Source: Flavobacteriaceae bacterium (GTDB taxonomy: Bacteria > Bacteroidota > Bacteroidia > Flavobacteriales > Flavobacteriaceae). Taken from it: 64,000 nucleotides of DNA. Positions 44,588-53,678 of this stretch are shown piece by piece. The notes under the pieces are model-generated. The model saw only the letters and a program-made list of their open reading frames with translations, was not told the DNA's origin and did no database searches. Positions within the stretch are counted from its first letter, which is position 1; each line of letters opens with the position of its first letter. A program made the position numbers and the translations under genes. The stretch is taken from positions 1,768,321-1,832,320 of the forward strand of contig CP031964.1 of NCBI GenBank assembly GCA_003443635.1, given 5' to 3'.

Positions 44588-45628
44588 ATGAAAGCTTCTT
44601 ATTATAAATACATACTTGATTTTAAGCAGGCTAGTGGTACTTCTAGAGGAGTAATGACGCATAAAGAAACTTGGTTTATTATCTTAAAGACAGATACAAA
44701 ACAAGGTGTTGGAGAATGTAGCATTTTAAGAGGATTGAGTATAGATGATTGCCCAAGTTTTGAAACTAAATTAAAATGGACTTGCGATAATATTCATTTA
44801 GGTTTAGAAACCTTGCTACAAGAGTTAATTGAATTCCCTGCGATACAATTTGGTTTAGAAATGGCATTTTTGTCGCTTCAAAGTATAAATAAATTTGAGT
44901 TATTTCCTTCAAAATTTACTAAAGAGAAGGCATCTATCCCTATTAATGGATTAATTTGGATGGGGGGCAAACACTTTATGAAGCAACAAATTAAAGATAA
45001 ATTAAATCAAGGATTTAGTTGTATTAAAATGAAAATTGGAGCTATAGATTTTAAAACAGAATTAGAATTATTAAAATCAATTAGAGACGAATTCTCTGTT
45101 AGTGATATTGAATTAAGAGTTGATGCTAATGGTGCTTTTTCTGCTGAAAATGCTTTAGAAAAATTAAAAATACTGTCTCAATTTGATTTACACTCAATTG
45201 AACAACCTATAAAGCCGAAGCAGTATGAAAGCATGGCTCAACTGTGTGAACAATCTCCGCTACCTATTGCTTTAGATGAAGAATTGATTGGTGTACTCTC
45301 TTTAAAAAATAAAGAAGAGTTATTGAAAACTATTAATCCGCAATATATTATTTTAAAACCAAGTTTAGTAGGTGGTTATAAAGGTAGTAATGAATGGATT
45401 AAGCTTTCGGAAAATCAAAATATTGGTTGGTGGGTTACTAGTGCTTTAGAAAGCAATATAGGTCTTAATGCTATTGCACAATGGACGTATACTCTAAATA
45501 GTAATTTGCCGCAGGGGTTAGGAACTGGGAGTTTGTTTATTAATAATTTTGAATCTCCATTAGAAGTAAGGAGAGGAAAATTATATTATAATAATATTAT
45601 AAATTGGAATTTTAAATTAAAAGAATGA
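44588..45628 (+). CDS. menC: o-succinylbenzoate synthase
   Basis: The 346-residue enolase-superfamily protein has the Lys pair in CIKMKIG, metal ligands in LRVDANGAF, SIEQPIK and ALDEEL, and Lys in ILKPSLVGG. It dehydrates SHCHC to o-succinylbenzoate. In this superfamily the same scaffold can be a dipeptide epimerase, but its place between menA and menE supports MenC. The end overlaps the CPBP protease start by ATGA. Confidence 0.94.
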   Translation: MKASYYKYILDFKQASGTSRGVMTHKETWFIILKTDTKQGVGECSILRGLSIDDCPSFETKLKWTCDNIHLGLETLLQELIEFPAIQFGLEMAFLSLQSINKFELFPSKFTKEKASIPINGLIWMGGKHFMKQQIKDKLNQGFSCIKMKIGAIDFKTELELLKSIRDEFSVSDIELRVDANGAFSAENALEKLKILSQFDLHSIEQPIKPKQYESMAQLCEQSPLPIALDEELIGVLSLKNKEELLKTINPQYIILKPSLVGGYKGSNEWIKLSENQNIGWWVTSALESNIGLNAIAQWTYTLNSNLPQGLGTGSLFINNFESPLEVRRGKLYYNNIINWNFKLKE

Positions 45629-46593
45629 GTTACATACAACAAGCTTATAAAGGATTATATGATTATTGGAGATATTTAATAGGAATAGCTATTATTGTAG
45701 CTGGAATTACAATATTTTCGATACCTCATGCTATTGCTATTGCATTTAAAACATTTGAAGGAGAAATAGATCAATCTAGAATAGATGATATAAGCTATTT
45801 AATGAGCTTATTTGACTCAAACCTGAATTTAATTTTTGTGCTACTACCCTTTGCAGGAGGTCTACTAACATTAATTTTAGTGACAAGATATCTTCATAAA
45901 CAATCGTTTGTCAAACTCACTACAACTCGTAAAAAAATAGATTGGAAACGTATTTTATTTGCATTTTTCTTTTGGGGTATTATATCATCAACTTTTGTGT
46001 TAATTGATTATTATTCTAATCCAGAATCGTATCAATTCAACTTTAAACTAATGCCATTTGTCATATTAGCTCTTATTTCTATTGCTTTGGTCCCGTTACA
46101 AACGAGCTGTGAAGAATATTTGTTTAGAGGTTATTTAATGCAAGGAATAGGAGTGATAGTGAAAAACAAATGGATTCCTTTAATCATCACTTCAGCTATT
46201 TTTGGATTATTACACATTTCTAACCCAGAAATTGATCAGTTAGGTCATATCCTTTTAGTGTATTACATTGGTACTGGTTTATTTTTAGGAATTACTGTTT
46301 TAATGGATGAAGGACTAGAACTCGCGTTAGGGTTCCATGCTGCAAACAATTTGTTTACAGCATTATTAGTAACAGCAGATTGGACAGCGTTTCAAACGCA
46401 TTCTATATTAAAAGATGTTTCAGAACCGGAAGCAGCTGGAATAATGGATACCTTTTTTCCTGTGTTTGTTATATTCCCTATAGTACTATTTATTTTTGCT
46501 AAAAAATATAAATGGAATAATTGGAAAGGAAAATTATTTGGTAAAGTAAAGCAACCTTTAAAAGAAAACTATAAGATTATAGGAGAATCTTAA
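45625..46593 (+). CDS. CPBP-family intramembrane metalloprotease
   Basis: The 322-residue protein has about eight membrane helices and the CPBP/Abi (CAAX protease-like) motifs: EEYLFR with Glu163, Glu164 and Arg168, LLHISNP with a His near 196 and GFHAANN with His and Asn near 239. These match the glutamate-based intramembrane protease family. In other bacteria family members mature peptides or act as immunity proteins, but the substrate here is unknown. It is coupled to menC (4-base overlap) and menE (one base between), so it moves with the men operon. Confidence 0.92.
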   Translation: MSYIQQAYKGLYDYWRYLIGIAIIVAGITIFSIPHAIAIAFKTFEGEIDQSRIDDISYLMSLFDSNLNLIFVLLPFAGGLLTLILVTRYLHKQSFVKLTTTRKKIDWKRILFAFFFWGIISSTFVLIDYYSNPESYQFNFKLMPFVILALISIALVPLQTSCEEYLFRGYLMQGIGVIVKNKWIPLIITSAIFGLLHISNPEIDQLGHILLVYYIGTGLFLGITVLMDEGLELALGFHAANNLFTALLVTADWTAFQTHSILKDVSEPEAAGIMDTFFPVFVIFPIVLFIFAKKYKWNNWKGKLFGKVKQPLKENYKIIGES

Positions 46594-46594
46594 A

Positions 46595-47647
46595 ATGATA
46601 ACAAACTTCACTAAAATACACAATGCGTTTAAGTTAAATGGTAAACATTATACGTTAACTGCATTAAAAGAAGTTGCATTAGATTTTGCTAAACAAGAAA
46701 GTTATAAAGTTCACATTGGTAATTTTTTATTAGATTGGTTAAATAATGAAGACTATGTTGTAGTAAATACTTCAGGTTCTACAGGAATACCCAAAGCTAT
46801 TAAACTTCAAAAGCAAGCAATGATTTATTCTGCTAAGGCTACAGGAGATTTTTTTAAGTTAGAACCAAACCACAAAATATTACATTGTTTACCTAGTAAT
46901 TTTATTGCAGGTAAAATGATGTTAGTTAGAGCATTAGTTTTAGGCTTGGATGTACATATCGTAACTCCAGCGTCAAACCCTTTAGAAGGAATAAATAAAG
47001 AGTATGAGTTTTGTGCTATGGTACCATTACAACTAGAAAACTCTCTAAAAAAATTATATAAAATTAAAACCCTCATTGTTGGAGGAGCAGCTGTATCAAA
47101 TACCCTTAAAAATGAATTAGAAAACCTTTCAACTCGTATATATGCTACTTACGGGATGACAGAAACCATTACTCATATTGCAGTAAAGGCATTAAATTAT
47201 TCTAATAATAGTCTCTACTATAGTGTTCTTCCAAATATTATAGTTAAAACAGATGAAAGAGGATGTTTAGTTATAAATGCCCCTCAATTAAACCCAAAAG
47301 CAATTGTTACTAATGATCTTGTGACACTGAAATCAGAAACATCTTTTAAACTCTTAGGGCGCTATGATAATATAATTAATTCTGGAGGGATTAAATTTAT
47401 TCCAGAACAAATTGAACAAAAGCTCCAACACTTAATTAATTCGCGATTTTTTATTGCTTCAGAAAATGATAAACAGTTGGGAGAGCGTTTAATTATTATT
47501 ATTGAAGCTGAAGAAAATAGTATTGACTCTTCAGTTTTTAGTGTTTTAGAGAAATATGAAACACCTAAAAAGATTTATTATTTAAATCGATTTATAGAAA
47601 CTGCTACTTCTAAAATAAATCGTATTGAAACCCTTAAATTAATTTAA
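46595..47647 (+). CDS. menE: o-succinylbenzoate-CoA ligase (short form)
   Basis: The 350-residue AMP-forming acyl-CoA ligase has the ATP motif SGSTGIPKAIKL, a TYGMTE core motif and GRYDNIINSGGIKFIPEQIEQ. It activates o-succinylbenzoate to its CoA ester ahead of MenB. It is much shorter than typical 450-500-residue MenE, as in other Bacteroidota. The C-terminal subdomain ends with TATSKINRIETLKLI, where the Lys in SKINR corresponds to the catalytic Lys of the family. It ends the men run. Confidence 0.93.
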   Translation: MITNFTKIHNAFKLNGKHYTLTALKEVALDFAKQESYKVHIGNFLLDWLNNEDYVVVNTSGSTGIPKAIKLQKQAMIYSAKATGDFFKLEPNHKILHCLPSNFIAGKMMLVRALVLGLDVHIVTPASNPLEGINKEYEFCAMVPLQLENSLKKLYKIKTLIVGGAAVSNTLKNELENLSTRIYATYGMTETITHIAVKALNYSNNSLYYSVLPNIIVKTDERGCLVINAPQLNPKAIVTNDLVTLKSETSFKLLGRYDNIINSGGIKFIPEQIEQKLQHLINSRFFIASENDKQLGERLIIIIEAEENSIDSSVFSVLEKYETPKKIYYLNRFIETATSKINRIETLKLI

Positions 47648-47744
47648 GAGTAGTTCACTCACCCAAAAGAAGACTTTACTCATTACTGGTTTTATAAATT
47701 ATGGTTTATATATAGTTTTATATCAAACTTTAAAACAGATCATA

Positions 47745-49853
47745 ATGAGAAAACTAATTTTAATCGTATGCGCATTAACGATATCTTTACAGATACAAGC
47801 GCAGGAAAAAGTAATTAGAGGAACAGTAACGTTTTCTGAAGATGGTTTACCATTGCCAGGAACTAGTGTTCTTGTTAAAAAAACAAAGAGAGGAGTTCAA
47901 ACTGATTTTGATGGGAACTACGAACTTAAAGCTAGTATTGGGGAAATATTGGTGTTTTCATTAATAGGTTATAAAAATGAAGAAGTAGTTGTCGGAAGTT
48001 CAAACCGTATTGATGTTTCATTAGATTTAGATATTAAAGCATTGGAAGAAGTTGTTGTTACTGGATATGCTACAACAAGTAAAATACAGCTCACTGGTGC
48101 TGTATCATCAATGAGTGGTAAAAAAAAAGTAAAACCATCATTAGGTCAAGTGCTTCAGGGGCAAACATCAGGAATACAAGTTACTTCTGCAAATGGAACT
48201 GCAGGTGCTTTAACCTCAATAACTATTAGAGGTGTTAACTCTATAAATTCAAACAAACCTTTATATATTGTAGATGGTATACCAGTTAATGAAACGGATT
48301 TTAATTCTCTAACTCCAAAAAAAATCAAAGACATTAAAGTATTTAAAAATGATAAAGCATCTGCTTTATATGGAAGTAAAGGTGCAAATGGAGTTATTGT
48401 AATTAGTACAAAAGGAAAAAAACAGCAAACGGATTTATCAATTATTGAAGATTTCTATAATGAATCTTACGCTCAAATCAACGAAAACAGTTTTGAAAGA
48501 ACCAATTTATCTCCATTATCAACGTTTTCTATAGATGTTGATAAAGCGTCATATAGTAATATTAGACGAATGATTAATAAAGGGCAAAAAATCCCTTATG
48601 ATGCAGTGAAAATTGAAGAAATGATTAATTATTTTGATTATAATTATCCACAACCATCAGATAACCACCCATTTTCAATTAATACAGAAGTTGCTCAAAC
48701 CCCTTGGAATATAGATACCAAAATTGTCAAAATTGGACTCCAAGGAAAAACTTATGAAAACGACGCATTACCAGCATCTAATCTTACATTCTTAATTGAT
48801 GTGTCTGGGTCTATGGGAGCACATAATAAATTACAATTATTAAAACCAGCGTTCAAATTGTTAGTTAATCAGCTGAGAAAAAAAGATAAAGTATCTATCG
48901 TTGTATATGCTGGTGCTGCAGGTGTTGTTTTAGAACCAACATCGGGTGATAAAAAAGAAAAAATAATGGAAGCTTTAGACAATTTACAATCAGGAGGGTC
49001 TACAGCTGGGGGAGCTGGCATTAAACTGGCTTATAAGTTAGCTCAAGAACACTTTATAAAAAATGGAAATAATCGAGTTATTTTAGCAACAGACGGAGAT
49101 TTTAATGTAGGAGCTTCTAGCGACAAAGCTATGGAGAAATTAATTGAAGAAAAACGCAAATCGGGAGTGTTCTTATCAGTATTAGGTTTTGGATACGGAA
49201 ATTATAAGGATTCAAAATTAGAAACCTTAGCAGATAAAGGAAATGGCAATCACGCATACATCGATAATCTTCAAGAAGCTCAAAAAGTATTCGGTAAAGA
49301 GTTTGGAGGAACATTATACACTATTGCTAAAGATGTGAAAATTCAAGTAGAATTTAACCCTAAAAAAGTGCAAGCATATCGATTAATAGGCTATGAAAAT
49401 AGATTGTTAGCTGATGAAGATTTTATTGACGATACTAAAGATGCAGGAGAACTAGGAAGTGGTCATACCGTAACAGCTCTTTATGAAATAATTCCAGTAG
49501 GTATAAAAAGTGATTATTTAAAGGAAGTGGATGATTTAAAATACACAGAAACAACTCCAACTAATAAATACTCTGATGAATTATTAACAGTAAAGTTTCG
49601 TTATAAAAAACCTTCTGAAGATGAAAGTATAGAAATGATTCACACACTTAAAGACGAGCTAAAAGAAGCTTCTAGCGATTTAAAATTTGCTTCAGCTGTT
49701 GCTTTATTCGGAATGCAACTAAGACATTCAAAATATTATAATAATTCCAAAATTGAAGACATAATTACTTTAGCTAATGCAGCAAGAGACAATGATAAAG
49801 AAGGTTATAAAGCTGAATTTATAAGATTAGTATCTTTATACGAAAATTTATAA
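47745..49853 (+). CDS. Von Willebrand (YfbK-like) protein with carboxypeptidase-regulatory and TonB-plug domains
   Basis: After a signal peptide (residues 1-19) comes a CarboxypepD_reg beta domain (about 22-100), then a SusC-type TonB plug with ITIRGVNSINSNKPLYIVDGIP and SALYGSKGANGVIVIS (about 125-228), then a YfbK-like N-terminal domain and a VWA domain with an intact MIDAS, DVSGS at about 352-356 and TDGDFN near 450, and a DUF3520-type C terminus. No beta-barrel is present, so this is not a transporter: the plug is joined to an adhesion/protein-binding module. The chain is otherwise continuous, with no sign of frameshift. It likely works in the periplasm or cell envelope; a terminator follows. 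Confidence 0.93.
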   Translation: MRKLILIVCALTISLQIQAQEKVIRGTVTFSEDGLPLPGTSVLVKKTKRGVQTDFDGNYELKASIGEILVFSLIGYKNEEVVVGSSNRIDVSLDLDIKALEEVVVTGYATTSKIQLTGAVSSMSGKKKVKPSLGQVLQGQTSGIQVTSANGTAGALTSITIRGVNSINSNKPLYIVDGIPVNETDFNSLTPKKIKDIKVFKNDKASALYGSKGANGVIVISTKGKKQQTDLSIIEDFYNESYAQINENSFERTNLSPLSTFSIDVDKASYSNIRRMINKGQKIPYDAVKIEEMINYFDYNYPQPSDNHPFSINTEVAQTPWNIDTKIVKIGLQGKTYENDALPASNLTFLIDVSGSMGAHNKLQLLKPAFKLLVNQLRKKDKVSIVVYAGAAGVVLEPTSGDKKEKIMEALDNLQSGGSTAGGAGIKLAYKLAQEHFIKNGNNRVILATDGDFNVGASSDKAMEKLIEEKRKSGVFLSVLGFGYGNYKDSKLETLADKGNGNHAYIDNLQEAQKVFGKEFGGTLYTIAKDVKIQVEFNPKKVQAYRLIGYENRLLADEDFIDDTKDAGELGSGHTVTALYEIIPVGIKSDYLKEVDDLKYTETTPTNKYSDELLTVKFRYKKPSEDESIEMIHTLKDELKEASSDLKFASAVALFGMQLRHSKYYNNSKIEDIITLANAARDNDKEGYKAEFIRLVSLYENL

Positions 49854-49861
49854 AAAAACAA

Positions 49862-49897
49862 ATAAGAAAGAGCAATTTCAGTATTGTTCTTTCTTAT
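49862..49897. terminator. Bidirectional terminator between vWA and doxX genes
   Basis: ATAAGAAAGAGCAAT (49862-49876) pairs with ATTGTTCTTTCTTAT (49883-49897) with one G-U pair and a six-base loop. It sits exactly between the convergent stops at 49853 and 49899. Confidence 0.75.
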
Positions 49898-49898
49898 C

Positions 49899-50348
49899 TT
49901 ATTGTTGCATTTTTAAATAATAATCAGCAGAACGCTTTCCAGAACCATAAAACATAAAAAATACTGAAACCAAAAATGTAATACTGGCAAGCAATAAATT
50001 TAAAGTGTTCATCTCTCCAACAAAATTTATAAGTATGGCACCAATTAAAATTGGTAATTGAGCAATTATTGCCCAACGTGTTAACAAACCACACATTATT
50101 AAAATACCTCCAATAAAATGAGCGGGAACTACATAATGAACAGTAATCATTCCTCCAGCAAGATTCTGGATAGGTTTAAACAAATCCATTAAAAGTTGAG
50201 TGTTACCCATAAAATTAATGCCTTTAATAAGTAAAAATACACCTAAAGTAATTCGTAGTATATCTAATGGTAAATAGGTATGCTTGTTTGCCCATTTATT
50301 AAGTGTTTTAATTCTTCCCATAACTATACAATTTAGATTTTCAATCAT
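49899..50348 (-). CDS. DoxX-family membrane protein
   Basis: The 149-residue protein has four membrane helices with DoxX features: LDILRITLGVFLLIKGINFMG near the N terminus, HFIGGILIMCGLLTRWAIIAQLPILIGAILINF and a C-terminal hydrophobic segment. DoxX proteins are small integral membrane proteins linked to quinone-dependent oxidation in some organisms; here the function is unknown. The start could also be the internal ATG nine codons downstream (MGRIKTL). It is divergent from the M24 peptidase, with overlapping dyads between them. Confidence 0.88.
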   Translation of the reverse strand: MIENLNCIVMGRIKTLNKWANKHTYLPLDILRITLGVFLLIKGINFMGNTQLLMDLFKPIQNLAGGMITVHYVVPAHFIGGILIMCGLLTRWAIIAQLPILIGAILINFVGEMNTLNLLLASITFLVSVFFMFYGSGKRSADYYLKMQQ

Positions 50349-50362
50349 AAGATACGGAAATT

Positions 50363-50394
50363 ATCAGATTAATTAAAATCTGATTTTAATTAAT
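50363..50394. promoter_or_regulatory. Two overlapping perfect dyads between doxX and the M24 peptidase gene
   Basis: ATCAGATT (50363-50370) and AATCTGAT (50377-50384) form one dyad. ATTAATTAAAAT (50368-50379) and ATTTTAATTAAT (50383-50394) form a second with 12-base perfect arms and a CTG centre. Both fall 15-46 bases upstream of the doxX ATG, as expected of an operator for doxX or for both divergent genes. The A+T richness makes chance symmetry less improbable, but two overlapping perfect dyads are notable. Confidence 0.5.
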
Positions 50395-50477
50395 AACTTA
50401 AATAAATACTTAATAAATAGATGCTTAATCTTATTTAATTGATTATTTTTCGAGTAATAAATTGAAAAATATAGGGT

Positions 50478-51815
50478 ATGAAAAAGATTATTCTTTTATT
50501 ATTAATATGTGGATTCCAAGCAAACAGTCAACAAATATTATCTGAAAAAGACCAAGCTAAAATTGTAGATGAATTATTGGCAGAACGGTTTAATAATTTG
50601 CTTCCACAATTAATGGATCGTACAGGGATAGATATGTGGGTATTAATTTCTCGAGAATATAATGAAGACCCAGTTTTACGAACAATGCTACCAGCAACTT
50701 GGTTAAACGCAAGACGAAGAACAATTATTCTCTTCTATAGAAATAAGGAGAAAAATACACTAGATAAGCTAGCAGTCGCACGATATAATTTTGGAGATAA
50801 TATTATTTCTGCATGGGATAAAGAAAAGGAACCTAATCAATGGAAACGCCTTGTAGAATTAATAGAAGAACGAAACCCTAAATCTATTGGATTAAACTTT
50901 TCTAAGTATTTTAATATTGCTGATGGTTTAGATAAAACAGATTATGATGAGTTTATGGAGTTTCTTCCTAAAAAAAATCAAAATAAAATTGTTTCAGCTC
51001 AAAAACTAGCTACAGCTTGGATAGAAACCAGAACTCCTCGAGAAATGGTGATTTATAATCAATTGGTTGATATTACTCATGATATTATTGCTGAGGCATT
51101 CTCAGAAAAAGTTATCACACCTGGAATTACAACTACCACGGATATAGAATGGTGGTTTAGACAAAAAGTAACAGAGTTAGGCTTAAAAACATGGTTTCAC
51201 CCTAGTGTAGATGTGCAACGCAGCGATGATGGATTAGGTAATCATTTGCGTTCGTTCTCTAACCGTCCAGATGAAATGATTATTCTTCCTGGAGATCTAT
51301 TACATTGTGATTTCGGGATTACGTATTTACGTTTAAATACAGATTGTCAGGAACACGCTTATGTATTAAAGCCTAATGAAAAAAAACCTCCGCAATTTTT
51401 AGTGAATGCTTTAAAAAATGGAAATAGAGTACAGGATATTTTTACTTCAAATTTTGAAACTGGAAAAACGGGAAATCAAGTACTACTAAAATCATTAAGT
51501 GAAGCTAAAGCAGAAGGATTAAGACCTGCAATTTATACACATCCATTAGGAAGTTATGGACATTCATCTGGAACCACTTTAGGAATGTGGGATTCACAAA
51601 ATGGAGTAGTGGGTACAGGCGATTATCCATTATTCCCAAATACTGTTTATGCTATTGAGTTAAATACAACAGTAAAAATCCCAGAATGGAAACGTGATAT
51701 TCGTATAATGCTTGAAGAAGCAGGTTTTTATGGAGAAAGAGGGTTTAGATATGTTAATGGACGACAAACTAAACTGTTTACAATCCCAAGAGTTAAAAAA
51801 CACCAAGGGAATTGA
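50478..51815 (+). CDS. Secreted M24 metallopeptidase (Xaa-Pro aminopeptidase-like)
   Basis: A signal peptide (residues 1-17, ending ANSQ) precedes a creatinase-like N-terminal domain and a pita-bread M24 domain. Metal ligands are visible in LLHCDFGITYLRLNTDCQEHAY, THPLGSYGHSSGTTLG, YAIELNT and IMLEEAGFY. Family enzymes remove an N-terminal residue ahead of proline or act on related peptides; here it should work in the periplasm. The 445-residue length is normal. It converges on the MFS transporter gene with two bases between the stops. Confidence 0.92.
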   Translation: MKKIILLLLICGFQANSQQILSEKDQAKIVDELLAERFNNLLPQLMDRTGIDMWVLISREYNEDPVLRTMLPATWLNARRRTIILFYRNKEKNTLDKLAVARYNFGDNIISAWDKEKEPNQWKRLVELIEERNPKSIGLNFSKYFNIADGLDKTDYDEFMEFLPKKNQNKIVSAQKLATAWIETRTPREMVIYNQLVDITHDIIAEAFSEKVITPGITTTTDIEWWFRQKVTELGLKTWFHPSVDVQRSDDGLGNHLRSFSNRPDEMIILPGDLLHCDFGITYLRLNTDCQEHAYVLKPNEKKPPQFLVNALKNGNRVQDIFTSNFETGKTGNQVLLKSLSEAKAEGLRPAIYTHPLGSYGHSSGTTLGMWDSQNGVVGTGDYPLFPNTVYAIELNTTVKIPEWKRDIRIMLEEAGFYGERGFRYVNGRQTKLFTIPRVKKHQGN

Positions 51816-51817
51816 AA

Positions 51818-53077
51818 TTACTTTTTAGTAAGCCTATAAAACAATATTGAAGCAATTAATCCAAAAAAGGCAAAGCCAGTTAATCCACTAAAAACATATT
51901 GATGCCCTAATTTTCCTGGATTATTATCTAATAATACTCCAATTAAAGGTCCTGAAAAAATATCAGGTGTAAATCCTATTACCGAAATTAAGCCTACAAC
52001 AGTTCCCGTAAGTACTAACGGAATCTTACCTTCTTCTAATACTGCAAAATAGAGTACTCTTACTGTATAAACGCCTATGGCAGTTAGTCCAATAGATAAT
52101 ATAAAAAGAAATGTACTTTGTATATCAATAATTCCCAAAGCAATTATTGTACTTGCGATTATTGTAAATAAAAAACCGATGCTCAACCATAAAGAAGCTC
52201 GTGTTCTATCGGCTAGAACTCCAATCAAAACTCCAACGATAGGCCTTATATATAATAATGAAGCACCTATTTTGGCTGAAGTTATAGCATCATAATGCAT
52301 TACATCATTCGCATATAAAGGAAATATATCAGTAACCTTATAACCTAAGTATGCACAAAGAACAATGATCATAAGTAACCATACCGATGGAATTCTTAAA
52401 ACTTGTTTAATACTTTTTAAATGTAGTTTCTGACTATTTTCGAAACCATCAACTGTTTTTAATGATCTGAATAAATAAAAAATTAATAACCCTATGAGAG
52501 CAATAATAGCAGAAGAAATTAAAATAACATTTCGAAATGCGTGTTGACGTTCTTCAAAAGAAGCATTAACAATATCTGCATCGATAAAAAAAGAAAAAAT
52601 AAACACTCCTAAAGAGCCTACTCCAGCAGCTACTAAACCTCTACCGCCATCTAAAAAGCCAAAGGCACGACCTTGTTGTTTTGTTCCTCCCCAAATACGT
52701 GTTGCTTTTATTAGAGACGACCAGAATAAGAAAATAGTCGTAAATCCCCAATACCCAAACAATAATTTTAATTGAGTGTAATCAGGGAAAGTGGATAGAT
52801 ATATTCCTCCAAGTGCTGTTAGTATTAATGCTGTAGACATTAAATAACGTGGATGAAACTTATCTGCTAATGGACCACCAAATAAATAAGAAAATAAAGC
52901 AACAATACCATAAATAGAAAAGCAGTAACCAATTTCAGTATTATTAATATTAAAAACTTCCAGAAATGTAGGCCGAAAAACACGTTGCAATACAAAAGGT
53001 AAAATAAAAACAGCCTCTCCAGATAAAATTAAAAGAATAAGAATATAGAAAGGCTGTTTTGTTTTAATTACTCTCAT
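51818..53077 (-). CDS. Major facilitator superfamily transporter
   Basis: The 419-residue protein has twelve predicted membrane helices with an FGGPLADKFHPRY motif in the first intracellular loop and a GVLADRTRASL counterpart in the second half. The family moves small solutes across the inner membrane; the substrate cannot be read from the sequence, though the overall pattern is like sugar-phosphate or organic-anion antiporters. It is probably transcribed after the lipoprotein gene upstream on the same strand (six bases between). Confidence 0.9.
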   Translation of the reverse strand: MRVIKTKQPFYILILLILSGEAVFILPFVLQRVFRPTFLEVFNINNTEIGYCFSIYGIVALFSYLFGGPLADKFHPRYLMSTALILTALGGIYLSTFPDYTQLKLLFGYWGFTTIFLFWSSLIKATRIWGGTKQQGRAFGFLDGGRGLVAAGVGSLGVFIFSFFIDADIVNASFEERQHAFRNVILISSAIIALIGLLIFYLFRSLKTVDGFENSQKLHLKSIKQVLRIPSVWLLMIIVLCAYLGYKVTDIFPLYANDVMHYDAITSAKIGASLLYIRPIVGVLIGVLADRTRASLWLSIGFLFTIIASTIIALGIIDIQSTFLFILSIGLTAIGVYTVRVLYFAVLEEGKIPLVLTGTVVGLISVIGFTPDIFSGPLIGVLLDNNPGKLGHQYVFSGLTGFAFFGLIASILFYRLTKK

Positions 53078-53083
53078 TATTAA

Positions 53084-53650
53084 TTATTGAGAATTATGAT
53101 AATTGTCATCATATCTTTTTAATTCATTCCTAAATGCGTTTGAAGCTTTAACACTAAAATGACTAGCTTTAAAAATATAATTACCATAATTATTTATAGT
53201 TACTGTAAAATCACAAGCTTGAATACCCCTAGAGAATAGTTTATAAATTAGCCCTTTATGATCTATCATACTATTAGGCGAAGTGTATTTAGATTCATAA
53301 TGAGCTATTAAAAGATCAGAATTTAATTTCTTTTTGAGATTATCTAATATAGATGAAGTTTTTTCTCTTTTGATCCAAGAATAAGAATCATACCAACAAT
53401 CACTTATAGGTTTGTAATATGAAATTGTTAGATATTTTATAGAATCTAAATCTTTCTCAAAATTTGATTTAAGATAATTTTTAAACTGTATTAGATCACT
53501 TTCTTTTAGTTTACCATGATCAATGTTAGTTTTTTCAAAAGTAAGATCTTTTAAAAAGAAGTTCTTAGAATCTATTTCAACTTCTTTAGTTGATTTACAA
53601 GAATAATAAATAGAAAAAAGAATTATAATGGTAATAATATTTTTTTTCAT
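53084..53650 (-). CDS. Uncharacterised lipoprotein
   Basis: No family is recognised. The 188-residue protein begins with a hydrophobic signal and a lipobox-like cysteine (IYYSCKSTKEVE, about residue 18), so it should be lipid-anchored. The mature part is rich in Lys, Asp, Ser and Tyr, with LTFEKTNIDHGKLKESDLIQFKNYLKSNFEKD and an ACDFTVTINNYGNYIFKASHFS stretch, which suggests an alternating alpha/beta fold. It lies between the carboxylase and the MFS gene, all on the minus strand. Confidence 0.8.
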   Translation of the reverse strand: MKKNIITIIILFSIYYSCKSTKEVEIDSKNFFLKDLTFEKTNIDHGKLKESDLIQFKNYLKSNFEKDLDSIKYLTISYYKPISDCWYDSYSWIKREKTSSILDNLKKKLNSDLLIAHYESKYTSPNSMIDHKGLIYKLFSRGIQACDFTVTINNYGNYIFKASHFSVKASNAFRNELKRYDDNYHNSQ

Positions 53651-53678
53651 AAAGAAATATAAATTTTGTTATGATAAA

